24,128 nucleotides of DNA from VRUE01 sp035318745 (GCA_035318745.1 DATHEA010000008.1:1-24128), one strand, 5' to 3'. Positions 1 to 5,901 are shown, counted from the stretch's first letter. Made by a program: numbers and translations. Notes: generated from the letters alone by a model not told the origin.

Positions 1-90
1 ACCCCCTTCAATTGCGATTGCATTGGCAAGACGGTCCAGCAAAAAATCCCGCTGGCCCAGCAGCCGATCGGTGATTGGGGCAATGCGCAT
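1..90 (-). CDS. possible partial hypothetical gene at left edge
   Basis: An open frame starts at an ATG at position 90 and runs off the left end without a stop (30 codons visible). The translation opens MRIAPITDRLLGQRDFLLDR, a natural-looking amphipathic start. No good Shine-Dalgarno is visible, but a small dyad (TCTGACAGA, about 103-111) lies just upstream. A second frame starting at the ATG near 99 is also open but gives a less protein-like, Cys/Trp-rich translation. No family is recognised and thirty codons are too few for certainty. Confidence 0.3.
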   Translation of the reverse strand, partial: MRIAPITDRLLGQRDFLLDRLANAIAIEGG

Positions 91-171
91 AGCAACATGT
101 TGTCTGACAGATCGGATGTCTCTCCTCGCCCATGCCCCTGGTCGGCTCACCGGGCGAGTCTGTGCTCTCGC
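91..171. other. intergenic segment
   Basis: This segment lies between the possible left-edge gene and the 3' end of the next minus-strand gene. Apart from the TCTGACAGA dyad near 103-111 and a short ACATGT palindrome near 96-101, nothing is seen in it. Confidence 0.4.
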
Positions 172-582
172 TCATCGAACCAGGGCGTAGCCCCCACTCC
201 GTAGGCGGACAAACCGGGATGCTCCGGTCTGCTCGGTGGGCATCGGGCCCATGGGGAACTCGGTGAGGACGTCCTCCGCGTCTACCTCGTTCAGGAATTC
301 GAGGTGGCCGGCTCGGCGGGCAAGCTCGACTAACGCGACTGGAGTTCCCGAGTCGTCGTTGGGATCCATTCGGAGCGGATGGTCTAGCGGCGTTGCGGGC
401 GCTTTCGTTGCTTGAATCGTCTGCAGGGAGGATTTCAAGGCTGTTCCTTTCTGACTCAATTTGAGTTGAAGCAGAATCAGGATCGTCTCTATGGCGGACG
501 GATCGATCGCATGCCTAGCCCGCAAACTCCGTATTGAGGCGGAATCCACAAGCAATTTGGGGGGAAATGACAGGTCTTCCAC
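172..582 (-). CDS. hypothetical protein, 136 aa
   Basis: A minus-strand open frame of 136 codons begins with GTG at 582 and ends with TGA at 172. Codon use is plausible, with mostly G/C third positions, and the product is soluble with no membrane segment. It has a helical N-terminal half, a short Pro/Asp-rich linker, and an acidic C-terminal region with the motif LVELARRAGHLEFLNEVDAE. I do not recognise the family. The start is uncertain: only a weak AAGG lies just upstream. The gene is divergent from the coiled-coil/winged-helix gene at 729, and the TCCACA motif cluster lies between and over the two starts. The stretch is less GC-rich than most of the window, in keeping with accessory DNA. 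Confidence 0.42.
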   Translation of the reverse strand: MEDLSFPPKLLVDSASIRSLRARHAIDPSAIETILILLQLKLSQKGTALKSSLQTIQATKAPATPLDHPLRMDPNDDSGTPVALVELARRAGHLEFLNEVDAEDVLTEFPMGPMPTEQTGASRFVRLRSGGYALVR

Positions 583-680
583 AGCCTTAGTTGAGACAGC
601 TGAGTTGTTCTTGGCTCTGAATCAGCGTCTCGGATGGCCTGTATCCACAGGTAAATCTGAATCCACAGGGTGCTCCACAG
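542..680 (+). promoter_or_regulatory. cluster of five TCCACA (DnaA-box-like) motifs
   Basis: TCCACA occurs at 545-550, 578-583, 644-649, 662-667 and 674-679, all in the same orientation. The fuller 9-mers are GAATCCACA, TCTTCCACA, GTATCCACA, GAATCCACA and TGCTCCACA. The actinobacterial DnaA box is close to TTGTCCACA and the E. coli box is TTATCCACA, so all five keep the conserved 3' half. The last three are also followed by G and lie within 36 bp. The cluster sits in the divergent region between two genes. It could be a DnaA-binding or titration site, a replication-origin relic of an integrated element, or operator sites for the downstream winged-helix protein. Confidence 0.4.
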
Positions 681-689
681 GCACCGAAG

Positions 690-718
690 TTGACACGCAG
701 CTCACCAACGAATTCGAT
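690..718 (+). promoter_or_regulatory. candidate promoter (TTGACA -35)
   Basis: A perfect TTGACA lies at 690-695, followed by a 17-bp spacer and TTCGAT at 713-718 (a weak -10, 3/6 match). Transcription would start close to the ATG at 729. This argues that the TTG at 690 is part of the -35 box rather than a start codon. Confidence 0.35.
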
Positions 719-728
719 GGCAACCCGC

Positions 729-1409
729 ATGGCAACGACCCCCACGACATCAACGCGATTCCGGCGCGCGGCAGAGACTGAGCGCGATCGGTTAGCCCGT
801 CAGCGAGAGAAGATCGCCGCTAGAGCCAAGGGCATTAGGGAGGAGCTAGGGGGACTGGAAAGCCAAATGCACGAACTTGACGAGCGGATTAACTCGCTCC
901 GGGGCCTGATCGGCGATCACGGGCCACAGGGCTTTGAGAGACCTGTTGCGGTGCCTGCCAGCAGCGGCCAGGCGCTAGGCGGCAGCGCTATCCGCATGGC
1001 CGCCGTCCGTGTGCTCATGGAGTCTGGACGCGGCGACGCCCCAATCCACTACCGGAACTGGCTCGAGCTGCTCCGCGATGCTGGATACGACGTCGCCGGC
1101 AAACGCCCTGACGCAGTTTTCCTGAGCCAGGTCGCCCGGTCCCCGGTGGTTAAGGCGACTACGAAGGCTGGCGTTTACGAACTCGATCTTGGCGCACCGG
1201 AGCGCTTGACTCAACGCCTGGAGGCGCTTCAGCGCGAGCTGAGCGATCTGGCGGCTAGTGCTCCGTCGGGTGGGGCCGAGCTAAGGGAAAGAACTGTCCA
1301 TCAAGAAGAGATCAGCCTTGAGATCCGCCGGACGCAGAAGGCCCTCACCGAGGCAACTGACAGTCTCGGCGAAGCCTTTGTCCGTCAGTCGGCCAAGCTT
1401 GCCGCGTAG
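729..1409 (+). CDS. coiled-coil protein with winged-helix (HARE-HTH-like) domain
   Basis: This is a protein of about 226 aa. Residues ~10-60 are a charged heptad-like coiled coil (RLARQREKIAARAKGIREEL and onward). Residues ~85-155 resemble a HARE-HTH-type winged helix: AAVRVLMESG, then PIHYRNWLELLRDAGYDVAGK, then VARSPVV and a final GVYELDL strand. A second helical, coiled-coil-like region fills the C-terminus. Such wHTH modules occur in DNA-modification and transcription-associated proteins, so DNA binding is likely, but the specific role is unknown. The start is ambiguous (TTG 690, ATG 717 or ATG 729). I prefer 729 because TTGACA at 690 looks like a promoter element and no Shine-Dalgarno supports any choice. 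The TCCACA cluster directly upstream may be its operator. Confidence 0.75.
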   Translation: MATTPTTSTRFRRAAETERDRLARQREKIAARAKGIREELGGLESQMHELDERINSLRGLIGDHGPQGFERPVAVPASSGQALGGSAIRMAAVRVLMESGRGDAPIHYRNWLELLRDAGYDVAGKRPDAVFLSQVARSPVVKATTKAGVYELDLGAPERLTQRLEALQRELSDLAASAPSGGAELRERTVHQEEISLEIRRTQKALTEATDSLGEAFVRQSAKLAA

Positions 1410-1532
1410 CGCCTCACCCCGGTAGGGGTCGACGCTGATCGTTTGTCACTTGAGGCGCCAAATTGGCACTCCAAGTCTGCGTACTCCTCTGTGAGTTCCG
1501 AGTCTCGATCCGAGCGTCCGGCTCTCTTCGCC

Positions 1533-1544
1533 TACCATCGGAGC
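1533..1544 (+). promoter_or_regulatory. leaderless promoter for DUF2277 gene
   Basis: A -10 box TACCAT at 1533-1538 is followed by 6 nt and then the ATG at 1545. This spacing would place the transcription start at or next to the start codon. No clear -35 box is seen. Confidence 0.42.
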
Positions 1545-1814
1545 ATGTGCAGAAACATCAGAACTCTCTACAACTTCGATCCACCCGCCAGCGAGGAAGA
1601 GGTCGACGCTGCCGCGCTTCAGTACGTGCGCAAGATCAGCGGTTTCACGAAGCCTTCGCAGGCAAATGCCGAAGCCTTCGAGGAGGCTGTCGCGGCCGTT
1701 GCCGAGGTTTCCTCCAGACTGCTTGACCGGCTGGTCACTTCGGTGCCGCCGAAGGACCGCGAGGTCGAGGCTGCCAAACGGCGGGCCCGGGCCGAGCAGC
1801 GCTTCGCCGCCTAG
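1545..1814 (+). CDS. DUF2277 family protein
   Basis: The 89-aa product matches the DUF2277 family over its whole length: the start MCRNIRTLYNFDPPASEEEV, the central LQYVRKISGFTKPSQAN, and the basic PPKDREVEAAKRRARAEQRF tail. The family consists of small soluble proteins of unknown function, common in Actinobacteria and Proteobacteria, often near regulatory or redox genes. The start at 1545 is fixed by the invariant MCRNI opening. The same frame is open further upstream but without family similarity. It is followed after 23 nt by the broken STAS-like gene, which has its own strong Shine-Dalgarno, so the two may share a transcript. Confidence 0.9.
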   Translation: MCRNIRTLYNFDPPASEEEVDAAALQYVRKISGFTKPSQANAEAFEEAVAAVAEVSSRLLDRLVTSVPPKDREVEAAKRRARAEQRFAA

Positions 1815-1837
1815 CTGGATCGACAGGAGGATTAGCG

Positions 1838-2205
1838 ATGATTGAGCGAATCGACGAAATGCCGGCGGGAACGGTCGGCCTCGATGCGTCCGGCAAGCTC
1901 AGCCGAGACGACTACCAGAATGTCCTCGAGCCCGCGCTCGAGGAGGGGTTGCGTCGGGTCAGCTGCGCCTCCTGTTCGTCCTCACCGACTTCGAGGGGCT
2001 GGAGCATGGCGCCTGGATCGAGGACGCAAAGACGGGCCTCAACGCCTGGGTCCGTAATCACGCCGCTTGGAAACGCTTCGCCCTGGTGACCAACGTCGAG
2101 TGGGTGGCAAAAGCAATGCGGATGTTCACCTGGCTCACCCCGGGGGAAGTGATCGTACGCGATCTGGACGGGCTGGAGGAGGCCAAGGCCTGGGTCGCCG
2201 GCTGA
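1838..2205 (+). pseudogene. SpoIIAA/STAS-like protein, frameshifted
   Basis: A strong AGGAGG (1825-1830) precedes an ATG at 1838. The first frame reads MIERIDEMPAGTVGLDASGK and reaches LEEGLRR at about 1957. The family then expects GQLRLLFVLTDFEGLEHGAW, which is present but in another frame. That second frame continues through MRMFTWLTPGEVIVRDLDGL and closes with TGA at 2205. Together they make one SpoIIAA-like (STAS fold, formerly DUF3478-type) protein of about 122 aa. Restoring one G in the CGTCGGGTCAG stretch (GGG to GGGG, near 1956-1958) would repair the frame, giving R-R-G-Q. The cause may be a real inactivating deletion or a homopolymer sequencing error. The intact family is thought to bind small lipophilic ligands or nucleotides; its role is not established. 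Confidence 0.75.
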
Positions 2206-2308
2206 GCCTGTGCTTGGGAACCTAGCTCCTCGCGCACTCGACGCAGAAGCGGTGCCGGGTTAATTCCGTGCCGGCAGCCTTCGGCTAGTGTCGACATGAC
2301 CCCGATCT

Positions 2309-2313
2309 AGGAG
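2309..2313 (+). promoter_or_regulatory. ribosome binding site AGGAG
   Basis: AGGAG ends 7 nt before the ATG at 2321 and fixes that start. A TAGTGT sequence at 2286-2291 could be the -10 box. Confidence 0.5.
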
Positions 2314-2320
2314 TAACTCA

Positions 2321-2596
2321 ATGAGCGTCCTAATCCGATTCGCCCCCGCGTCCCTAACTGCGGCTCAGTACGACGAGAGCATCCGCAAGCTCGAGGAGTC
2401 GGGTGACTTTCCGCCTGATGGGCTCGACTACCACGTCTGCTTCGGTTCCGATGGCAACCTTCGTGTCAGCGAGATCTGGGACTCCCAGGAGCAGCTCGAC
2501 GCATTCGGCGAGCGGCTGATGCCGATTCTCTCCGAAGTCGGAATCGAGCCCGGCGAGCCAGAGCTGATGGAGATTCACAACATCGTCAAGCGCTAG
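2321..2596 (+). CDS. small dimeric alpha/beta-barrel-like protein
   Basis: This 91-aa soluble protein opens MSVLIRFAPASLTAAQYDES. It continues with LDYHVCFGSDGNLRVSEIWD, then helix-forming EQLDAFGERLMPILSEVG. The order beta–helix–beta–beta–helix–beta is typical of ABM/dimeric ferredoxin-like-barrel proteins, and it resembles actinobacterial hypothetical proteins of about 90-95 aa. No catalytic residue can be assigned. A good Shine-Dalgarno (AGGAG, 2309-2313) supports the ATG. The stop is only 10 nt before the GTG of the acylphosphatase–phosphoesterase gene, so the two are probably co-transcribed. Confidence 0.75.
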   Translation: MSVLIRFAPASLTAAQYDESIRKLEESGDFPPDGLDYHVCFGSDGNLRVSEIWDSQEQLDAFGERLMPILSEVGIEPGEPELMEIHNIVKR

Positions 2597-2606
2597 CGAG
2601 CAAGGG

Positions 2607-3347
2607 GTGGATGCAGGCACGACGGCCGTGCGGGCAGTCGTGCGTGGCGACGTGCAGGGCGTCGGATATCGCGACGCGACCCTGCAGCTGGCACGTCGGC
2701 TGGGGCTGATGGGCTGGGTGCGCAATGGGGAGGAGGGCTGCCTGCTCGTCCACGCCGAGGGGCCTGGGGGGGCGGTCGAGGAGCTGGTGTCGTTCTTGGA
2801 GGACGGTCCACCCGCCGCACGCGTCACCGGGGTCGAGGTCGAGCAGGCGAAGTTCGAAGGTCACGAGCAGTTCGCGATCCGCGGCGTGAGCGCCGGCGCC
2901 TTCGTCGTCCAGGAGCATGCTGCCACCGCTCATCATTTCGATCTGCGCCTGGAGGTTGACGGAGCGATGCGTTCGTGGGCAGTTCCGAAGGGCCCCTCGC
3001 TGGACCCGGCCGTCAAACGCCTCGCCGTCGAGGTCGCCGACCACGCGATCGACCACAACGCCTTCGAGGGGTCGATCGGCGACGGTCGCGTAATCGTCTG
3101 GGATCGCGGCCACTACGAGCAGGGTGGCCGGGTGGCCTGGCCGGAGGCGCTCGAGCGTGGCCACGCCGTGTTCGTCCTCCACGGGGACAAGCTGCGCGGC
3201 GGATTCGCCCTGCAGCGCACCCGCCCCGGTGAGAAGCCCCAGTGGCTGCTGATCAAGCGCCGCGACGAGGATGCGCGCCCCGGTTCGGATGTGGTCGCCG
3301 AACGACCGCAGTCGGTGCTCAGTGGCCGCACGCTCGACGAGCTTTAA
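2607..3347 (+). CDS. acylphosphatase–LigD-type 3'-phosphoesterase fusion
   Basis: A 246-aa two-domain protein. Residues ~8-92 form an acylphosphatase: VRGDVQGVGYR gives the phosphate-binding loop with catalytic Arg22, and WVRNGEEG carries the catalytic Asn40. Residues ~96-246 match the 3'-phosphoesterase (PE) domain found at the N-terminus of bacterial LigD: FVVQEHAATAHHFDLRLEVD, SWAVPKGPSLDP, FEGSIGDG, VIVWDRG. The PE metal and phosphate ligands appear as His104, His110, Asp112, Arg114 and His146. The position corresponding to the family's active-site Tyr is His150, and the usual loop before VIVWDRG is shortened. PE domains trim 3'-phosphate and ribonucleotide ends in break repair; acylphosphatases hydrolyse acyl phosphates. 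The GTG start is uncertain because AAGGGG abuts it; GTG at 2628 is the alternative. Confidence 0.85.
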   Translation: MDAGTTAVRAVVRGDVQGVGYRDATLQLARRLGLMGWVRNGEEGCLLVHAEGPGGAVEELVSFLEDGPPAARVTGVEVEQAKFEGHEQFAIRGVSAGAFVVQEHAATAHHFDLRLEVDGAMRSWAVPKGPSLDPAVKRLAVEVADHAIDHNAFEGSIGDGRVIVWDRGHYEQGGRVAWPEALERGHAVFVLHGDKLRGGFALQRTRPGEKPQWLLIKRRDEDARPGSDVVAERPQSVLSGRTLDEL

Positions 3348-3427
3348 GCACGGCTATCCGGGGTAAGGAGGGGCACGTACTCGACTCTGCTCCGGCTGGT
3401 GAGAGCCGGGCGCCGAAAGGAGAGCAA

Positions 3428-3766
3428 GTGCCACCTCGAGGAGTGAAAAAAGGCAGCAAGCGAGACCGCCAGTACAAAGAGATCAAAAAAAGCGAGAAGA
3501 AACAGGGTCGCTCCAACAAACGCGCCGAGGAGATCGCGGCCCGTGCCGTCAACAAGGAAAAGGCCCGCGCGGGCGAGTCGAAGACTTCCTCCCGCGCCTC
3601 GACCAGCGGTCGTTCCGCCAGCAGCCGCGGCGGCAAGCAGTCAGGCAAAGGGCCCGGCGGCCGCACTCGCGAGCAGCTCTATAGCGATGCCAAGAAGCTT
3701 GGGATCGACGGCCGCTCGAAGATGAGCAAGAAAGAGCTCCAGCACGCCGTCGCCGGAGCCTCCTAG
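3428..3766 (+). CDS. basic Rho-N/SAP-like protein ('plasmid stabilization' family)
   Basis: A 112-aa, very basic protein. It opens MPPRGVKKGSKRDRQYKEIK with GTG at 3428 behind a clear AAAGGAGAG. Next comes RAEEIAARAVNKEKARAGES, then a Ser/Arg/Gly-rich linker. The final ~35 residues, GGRTREQLYSDAKKLGIDGR followed by SKMSKKELQHAV, match the small helical Rho termination factor N-terminal/SAP-like fold. The family is widespread in Actinobacteria and often labelled plasmid stabilization protein without experimental basis. Binding to nucleic acid is likely from charge and fold. It sits between the phosphoesterase fusion and the alkyltransferase gene on the same strand. The same frame is open upstream to 3242, but that part is antisense-like noise inside the previous gene. 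Confidence 0.8.
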   Translation: MPPRGVKKGSKRDRQYKEIKKSEKKQGRSNKRAEEIAARAVNKEKARAGESKTSSRASTSGRSASSRGGKQSGKGPGGRTREQLYSDAKKLGIDGRSKMSKKELQHAVAGAS

Positions 3767-3821
3767 TCTGGTCTCACGAAACCGGTGCCCCGGTCGTTAG
3801 AAGAACGAGGCAAAGGCAAAA

Positions 3822-4379
3822 GTGAATCGACTCAACCAACCCGCCGAATGGACTATCTATGAGAGCCCACTGGGCCCGCTGACGGTGAGTGGTGGGCCGA
3901 AAGGGATCGGCAGCGTCCACTTCCCCGACCGCTCGCCCCGCCTCGACGGGGCGGCCCGACGGCCGATGACCGAGGCGATCGATCAGCTTGAGGAGTACTT
4001 CGCAGGCGAGCGGAAGGCTTTCGATCTGGCCCTCGACCTCGCGGGCTCGCCCTTGCAGAGGCTCGTCTGGGCCCGGCTCGGGCAGATCCCCTACGGCTCC
4101 ACGGTCAGCTACGGCGAGTTGGCCGGGCAGATCGAAGAATCCGCATTTCCCGACGGCCTTGAGCCCTACCAGCGGATTCGCGCCGCAGCCGCGGAGGTCG
4201 GCCGCACCCCGACGCCGATCCTGGTGCCCTGTCACAGGGTCATCGGCGCCGACGGCTCGCTCACCGGCTATGGCGGCGGTCTGCAAAGGAAGCAAGCCCT
4301 TCTGGAACTCGAGGGATGTGACATCGCCGGCGTTCATCCAGAGCCCAGTCCAGAACCGGATCAGCTCGCGCTGCTTTGA
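3822..4379 (+). CDS. ogt: methylated-DNA–protein-cysteine methyltransferase
   Basis: This 185-aa protein is an O6-alkylguanine-DNA alkyltransferase. It transfers the alkyl group from O6-alkylguanine to its own cysteine in a one-shot reaction. The signature ILVPCHRVIGADGSLTGYGG contains the acceptor Cys137. SPLQRLVWARLGQIPYGSTV and SYGELAG form the DNA-binding helix-turn-helix region, and the N-terminal ~70 residues are the usual Ogt beta domain. Between SYGELAG and the PCHR loop there is an insertion of about 10 residues (FPDGLEPYQRI) compared with the short classical spacing. The start is GTG 3822, preceded by AAAGG. The C-terminal tail after the core is acidic and Pro-rich. Its neighbour upstream is the putative nucleic-acid-binding basic protein. 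Confidence 0.92.
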   Translation: MNRLNQPAEWTIYESPLGPLTVSGGPKGIGSVHFPDRSPRLDGAARRPMTEAIDQLEEYFAGERKAFDLALDLAGSPLQRLVWARLGQIPYGSTVSYGELAGQIEESAFPDGLEPYQRIRAAAAEVGRTPTPILVPCHRVIGADGSLTGYGGGLQRKQALLELEGCDIAGVHPEPSPEPDQLALL

Positions 4380-4389
4380 AGACGACGGC

Positions 4390-4401
4390 TACGGTTCGCA
4401 T
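4390..4401 (+). promoter_or_regulatory. leaderless promoter for VOC gene
   Basis: TACGGT at 4390-4395 is followed by 6 nt and the GTG at 4402. The same hexamer and spacing precede the DksA-like gene. The box overlaps the tail of the alkyltransferase gene region, giving this gene its own start of transcription. Confidence 0.42.
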
Positions 4402-5058
4402 GTGACTCCGACGGTCGACGAGCTGGCGGTCGCAGACGCACCGGCTGCCTGGTCGGCGCTCGGGTTCGAGGTCGACGGCGACACCTGCGTCGTCGGGGAT
4501 GTGCGGATCCGCCTGGCGGGCTCCGACGCCGGTAAGGGACTGACCGGCTGGTCGTTGCGTGATGTCGAGAGCACCGAGCTGGACGGGCTGACGACGACGC
4601 GGTCGGATCGCCGGCCACCCGACCAGCGGCCGGCACATCCCAATGGCGTCACCGCGCTCGATCACGTCGTCGCGATCACGCCGGCGCTCGAGCGCACGAT
4701 CGCGGCGCTGCAGGGCGCCGGGCTCGATCTTCGCCGCCTCCGTGAGGAGCCGACGCCCGCCGGTGCACCGCGGCAGGCGTTCTTCCGCCTCGGCGCGACC
4801 ATCCTCGAGGTCGTGCAGGAGCCGCCCGAGGCGATCGAGCGCGCCGGAGGCGACCACCCGGCGTTCTTCTGGGGCCTCGCCCTCGTCGCCCCCGATCTGG
4901 ACACGACTGTCGCTGGACTGGGGGATCGCGTCAGCGAGATCCGTCCCGCCGTTCAGCCCGGCCGGCGCATCGCCACCCTGCGGCGGACCGCCGGCCTTAC
5001 CGTGCCGGTCGCGCTGATGACGCCGCTGCCCGAGAGAGACGACGCGTCCGGAACGTAG
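4402..5058 (+). CDS. VOC/glyoxalase-like domain protein
   Basis: A 218-aa soluble protein. The second half shows the vicinal-oxygen-chelate fold: TALDHVVAITPALERTIAAL and GLDLRRLREE, then RQAFFRLGATILEVVQE with a candidate metal-ligand Glu, then FFWGLALVAPDLDTTVAGLG and a final FVP-like strand. The N-terminal ~75 residues resemble a degenerate half module. His in LDHVV and Glu in LEVVQE are the plausible ligands of an active or ligand-binding site, but the substrate is unknown. The start is GTG 4402. The open frame upstream of it overlaps the alkyltransferase gene and has no similarity, and a TACGGT box six bases before the GTG suggests a leaderless message. Confidence 0.8.
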   Translation: MTPTVDELAVADAPAAWSALGFEVDGDTCVVGDVRIRLAGSDAGKGLTGWSLRDVESTELDGLTTTRSDRRPPDQRPAHPNGVTALDHVVAITPALERTIAALQGAGLDLRRLREEPTPAGAPRQAFFRLGATILEVVQEPPEAIERAGGDHPAFFWGLALVAPDLDTTVAGLGDRVSEIRPAVQPGRRIATLRRTAGLTVPVALMTPLPERDDASGT

Positions 5059-5082
5059 CTCTCAGCAGACAATTCGATGTCG

Positions 5083-5121
5083 TATCGCGACGTGTTACGA
5101 TATATCGCGTTAGTATCGATA
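5083..5121 (+). promoter_or_regulatory. PadR-type operator/promoter with TATCG dyads
   Basis: An unusually AT-rich stretch in a GC-rich genome holds TATCGCGA (5083-5090), the perfect 10-bp palindrome CGATATATCG (5098-5107) and the palindrome TATCGATA (5114-5121). TATCG at 5083 and CGATA at 5098-5102 form a further dyad with a 10-bp spacer. YqjI-type PadR regulators bind TATATCGCGATATA-like sites, so autoregulation is likely. TACGAT at 5096-5101 could be the -10 box. Confidence 0.48.
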
Positions 5122-5145
5122 GAAGTCTTTGATGGAAAGGAATTC

Positions 5146-5688
5146 ATGCACCACAGATGCAATCCACGACACGCGGGCGTTCACCGGCGCGACGAGTTCG
5201 CGCGCAGCCGCGGCCCTCGCTATGGCCGCGGTCGCGGCGGTTCCCGCGCCCGGCGTGGCGATGTCCGCGCCGCGGCGCTGGGCCTCTTGGCCGAGCGGCC
5301 GATGCACGGCTACGAGATGATCAAGGAGATCGAGGAGCGCACCGACGGGGCCTGGACTCCGAGCGCCGGCTCGATCTACCCGACCCTGCAGATGCTCGAG
5401 GACGAGGGGCTGGTCAGCAGCCAGGAGATCGACGGCAAGCGCCGCTTCACCCTCACTGATGCCGGCAGGGCCGAGCAGGAGTCACGGGCCGGAGAGGAGG
5501 CCCCCTGGGAGGCGGTTCGGGTCGGCGCCGATCCCGAGCAGATCCACCTTCGCGAGTCGGTCCACAAGCTGCACCACTCGATCGGCCAGGTCTTTCATGC
5601 CGCCGACGAGGGACAGCAGCGGCGGATCCGCGAGCTGCTCGACGAAACCAGGCGCAAGATCTACGCGATCCTCTCCGAGGAGGGCTGA
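5146..5688 (+). CDS. PadR-family transcriptional regulator, YqjI-like
   Basis: A 180-aa protein. Residues 1-38 are a low-complexity His/Arg/Gly-rich extension (MHHRCNPRHAGVHRRDEF, then RGPRYGRGRGGSRARRG). Residues 39-115 are the PadR winged helix: DVRAAALGLLAERPMHGYEM, TPSAGSIYPTLQMLEDEGLV, KRRFTLTDAGRAEQ. The C-terminal ~65 residues are helical and probably dimerise. The N-terminal extension before the PadR domain is characteristic of E. coli YqjI, a nickel-responsive repressor. Here the extension has few Cys/His and many Arg/Gly, so metal sensing is only a possibility. The start at ATG 5146 has a good AAAGGA (about 5136-5141); the open frame further upstream lies in the operator region. The 3' end overlaps the antisense tail of the tatC relic by 28 nt. 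Confidence 0.88.
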   Translation: MHHRCNPRHAGVHRRDEFARSRGPRYGRGRGGSRARRGDVRAAALGLLAERPMHGYEMIKEIEERTDGAWTPSAGSIYPTLQMLEDEGLVSSQEIDGKRRFTLTDAGRAEQESRAGEEAPWEAVRVGADPEQIHLRESVHKLHHSIGQVFHAADEGQQRRIRELLDETRRKIYAILSEEG

Positions 5689-5892
5689 GGAGCAGCCGGC
5701 TCGCCGAAGAGGCGAGCGAGGACGATGCTGAGCTCGTAGAGAGCGATCAGCGGCGCCGTCTCCAGCAGCATCGAGACAGGATCGACGCCGGGCAGGGCCG
5801 CCGCTACGACCGCGCAGGCGCGCGCGCAGCTCGTCGAGGTGCTCGACGAGGCTCAGCTCATCCTCATGTGAGATTGGCGTTACGCGGCGCAT
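5661..5892 (-). pseudogene. tatC: tatC relic with large internal deletion
   Basis: From ATG 5892 the first ~27 codons read MRRVTPISHEDELSLVEHLD then ELRARLR, the typical TatC N-terminus just before the first membrane helix. The frame then changes. From about 5810 to the TAG at 5661 it reads VVAAALPGVDPVSMLLETAP and LIALYELSIVLARLF, the last TatC transmembrane helix and tail. The ~170 residues between (most helices and the periplasmic loops) are absent, and the two parts are out of frame. No functional Tat translocase subunit can be made. An intact tat locus must exist elsewhere if the pathway operates. The C-terminal codons overlap the 3' end of padR on the other strand. Confidence 0.75.
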
Positions 5893-5901
5893 CGTGTCGC
5901 C

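Noticed and set aside
491..781. Plus-strand 96-codon frame
   Set aside because: It overlaps the divergent promoter region and the start of the coiled-coil gene. It has no motif or ribosome site.
2586..3182. 198-codon minus-strand frame
   Set aside because: It is antisense to the acylphosphatase–phosphoesterase fusion, whose motifs are unambiguous.
3781..3794. ACCGG–TGCC–CCGGT hairpin after the basic protein gene
   Set aside because: The stem is only 5 bp without a U-tract, just upstream of the next gene on the same strand. Such stems are common by chance at this GC content.
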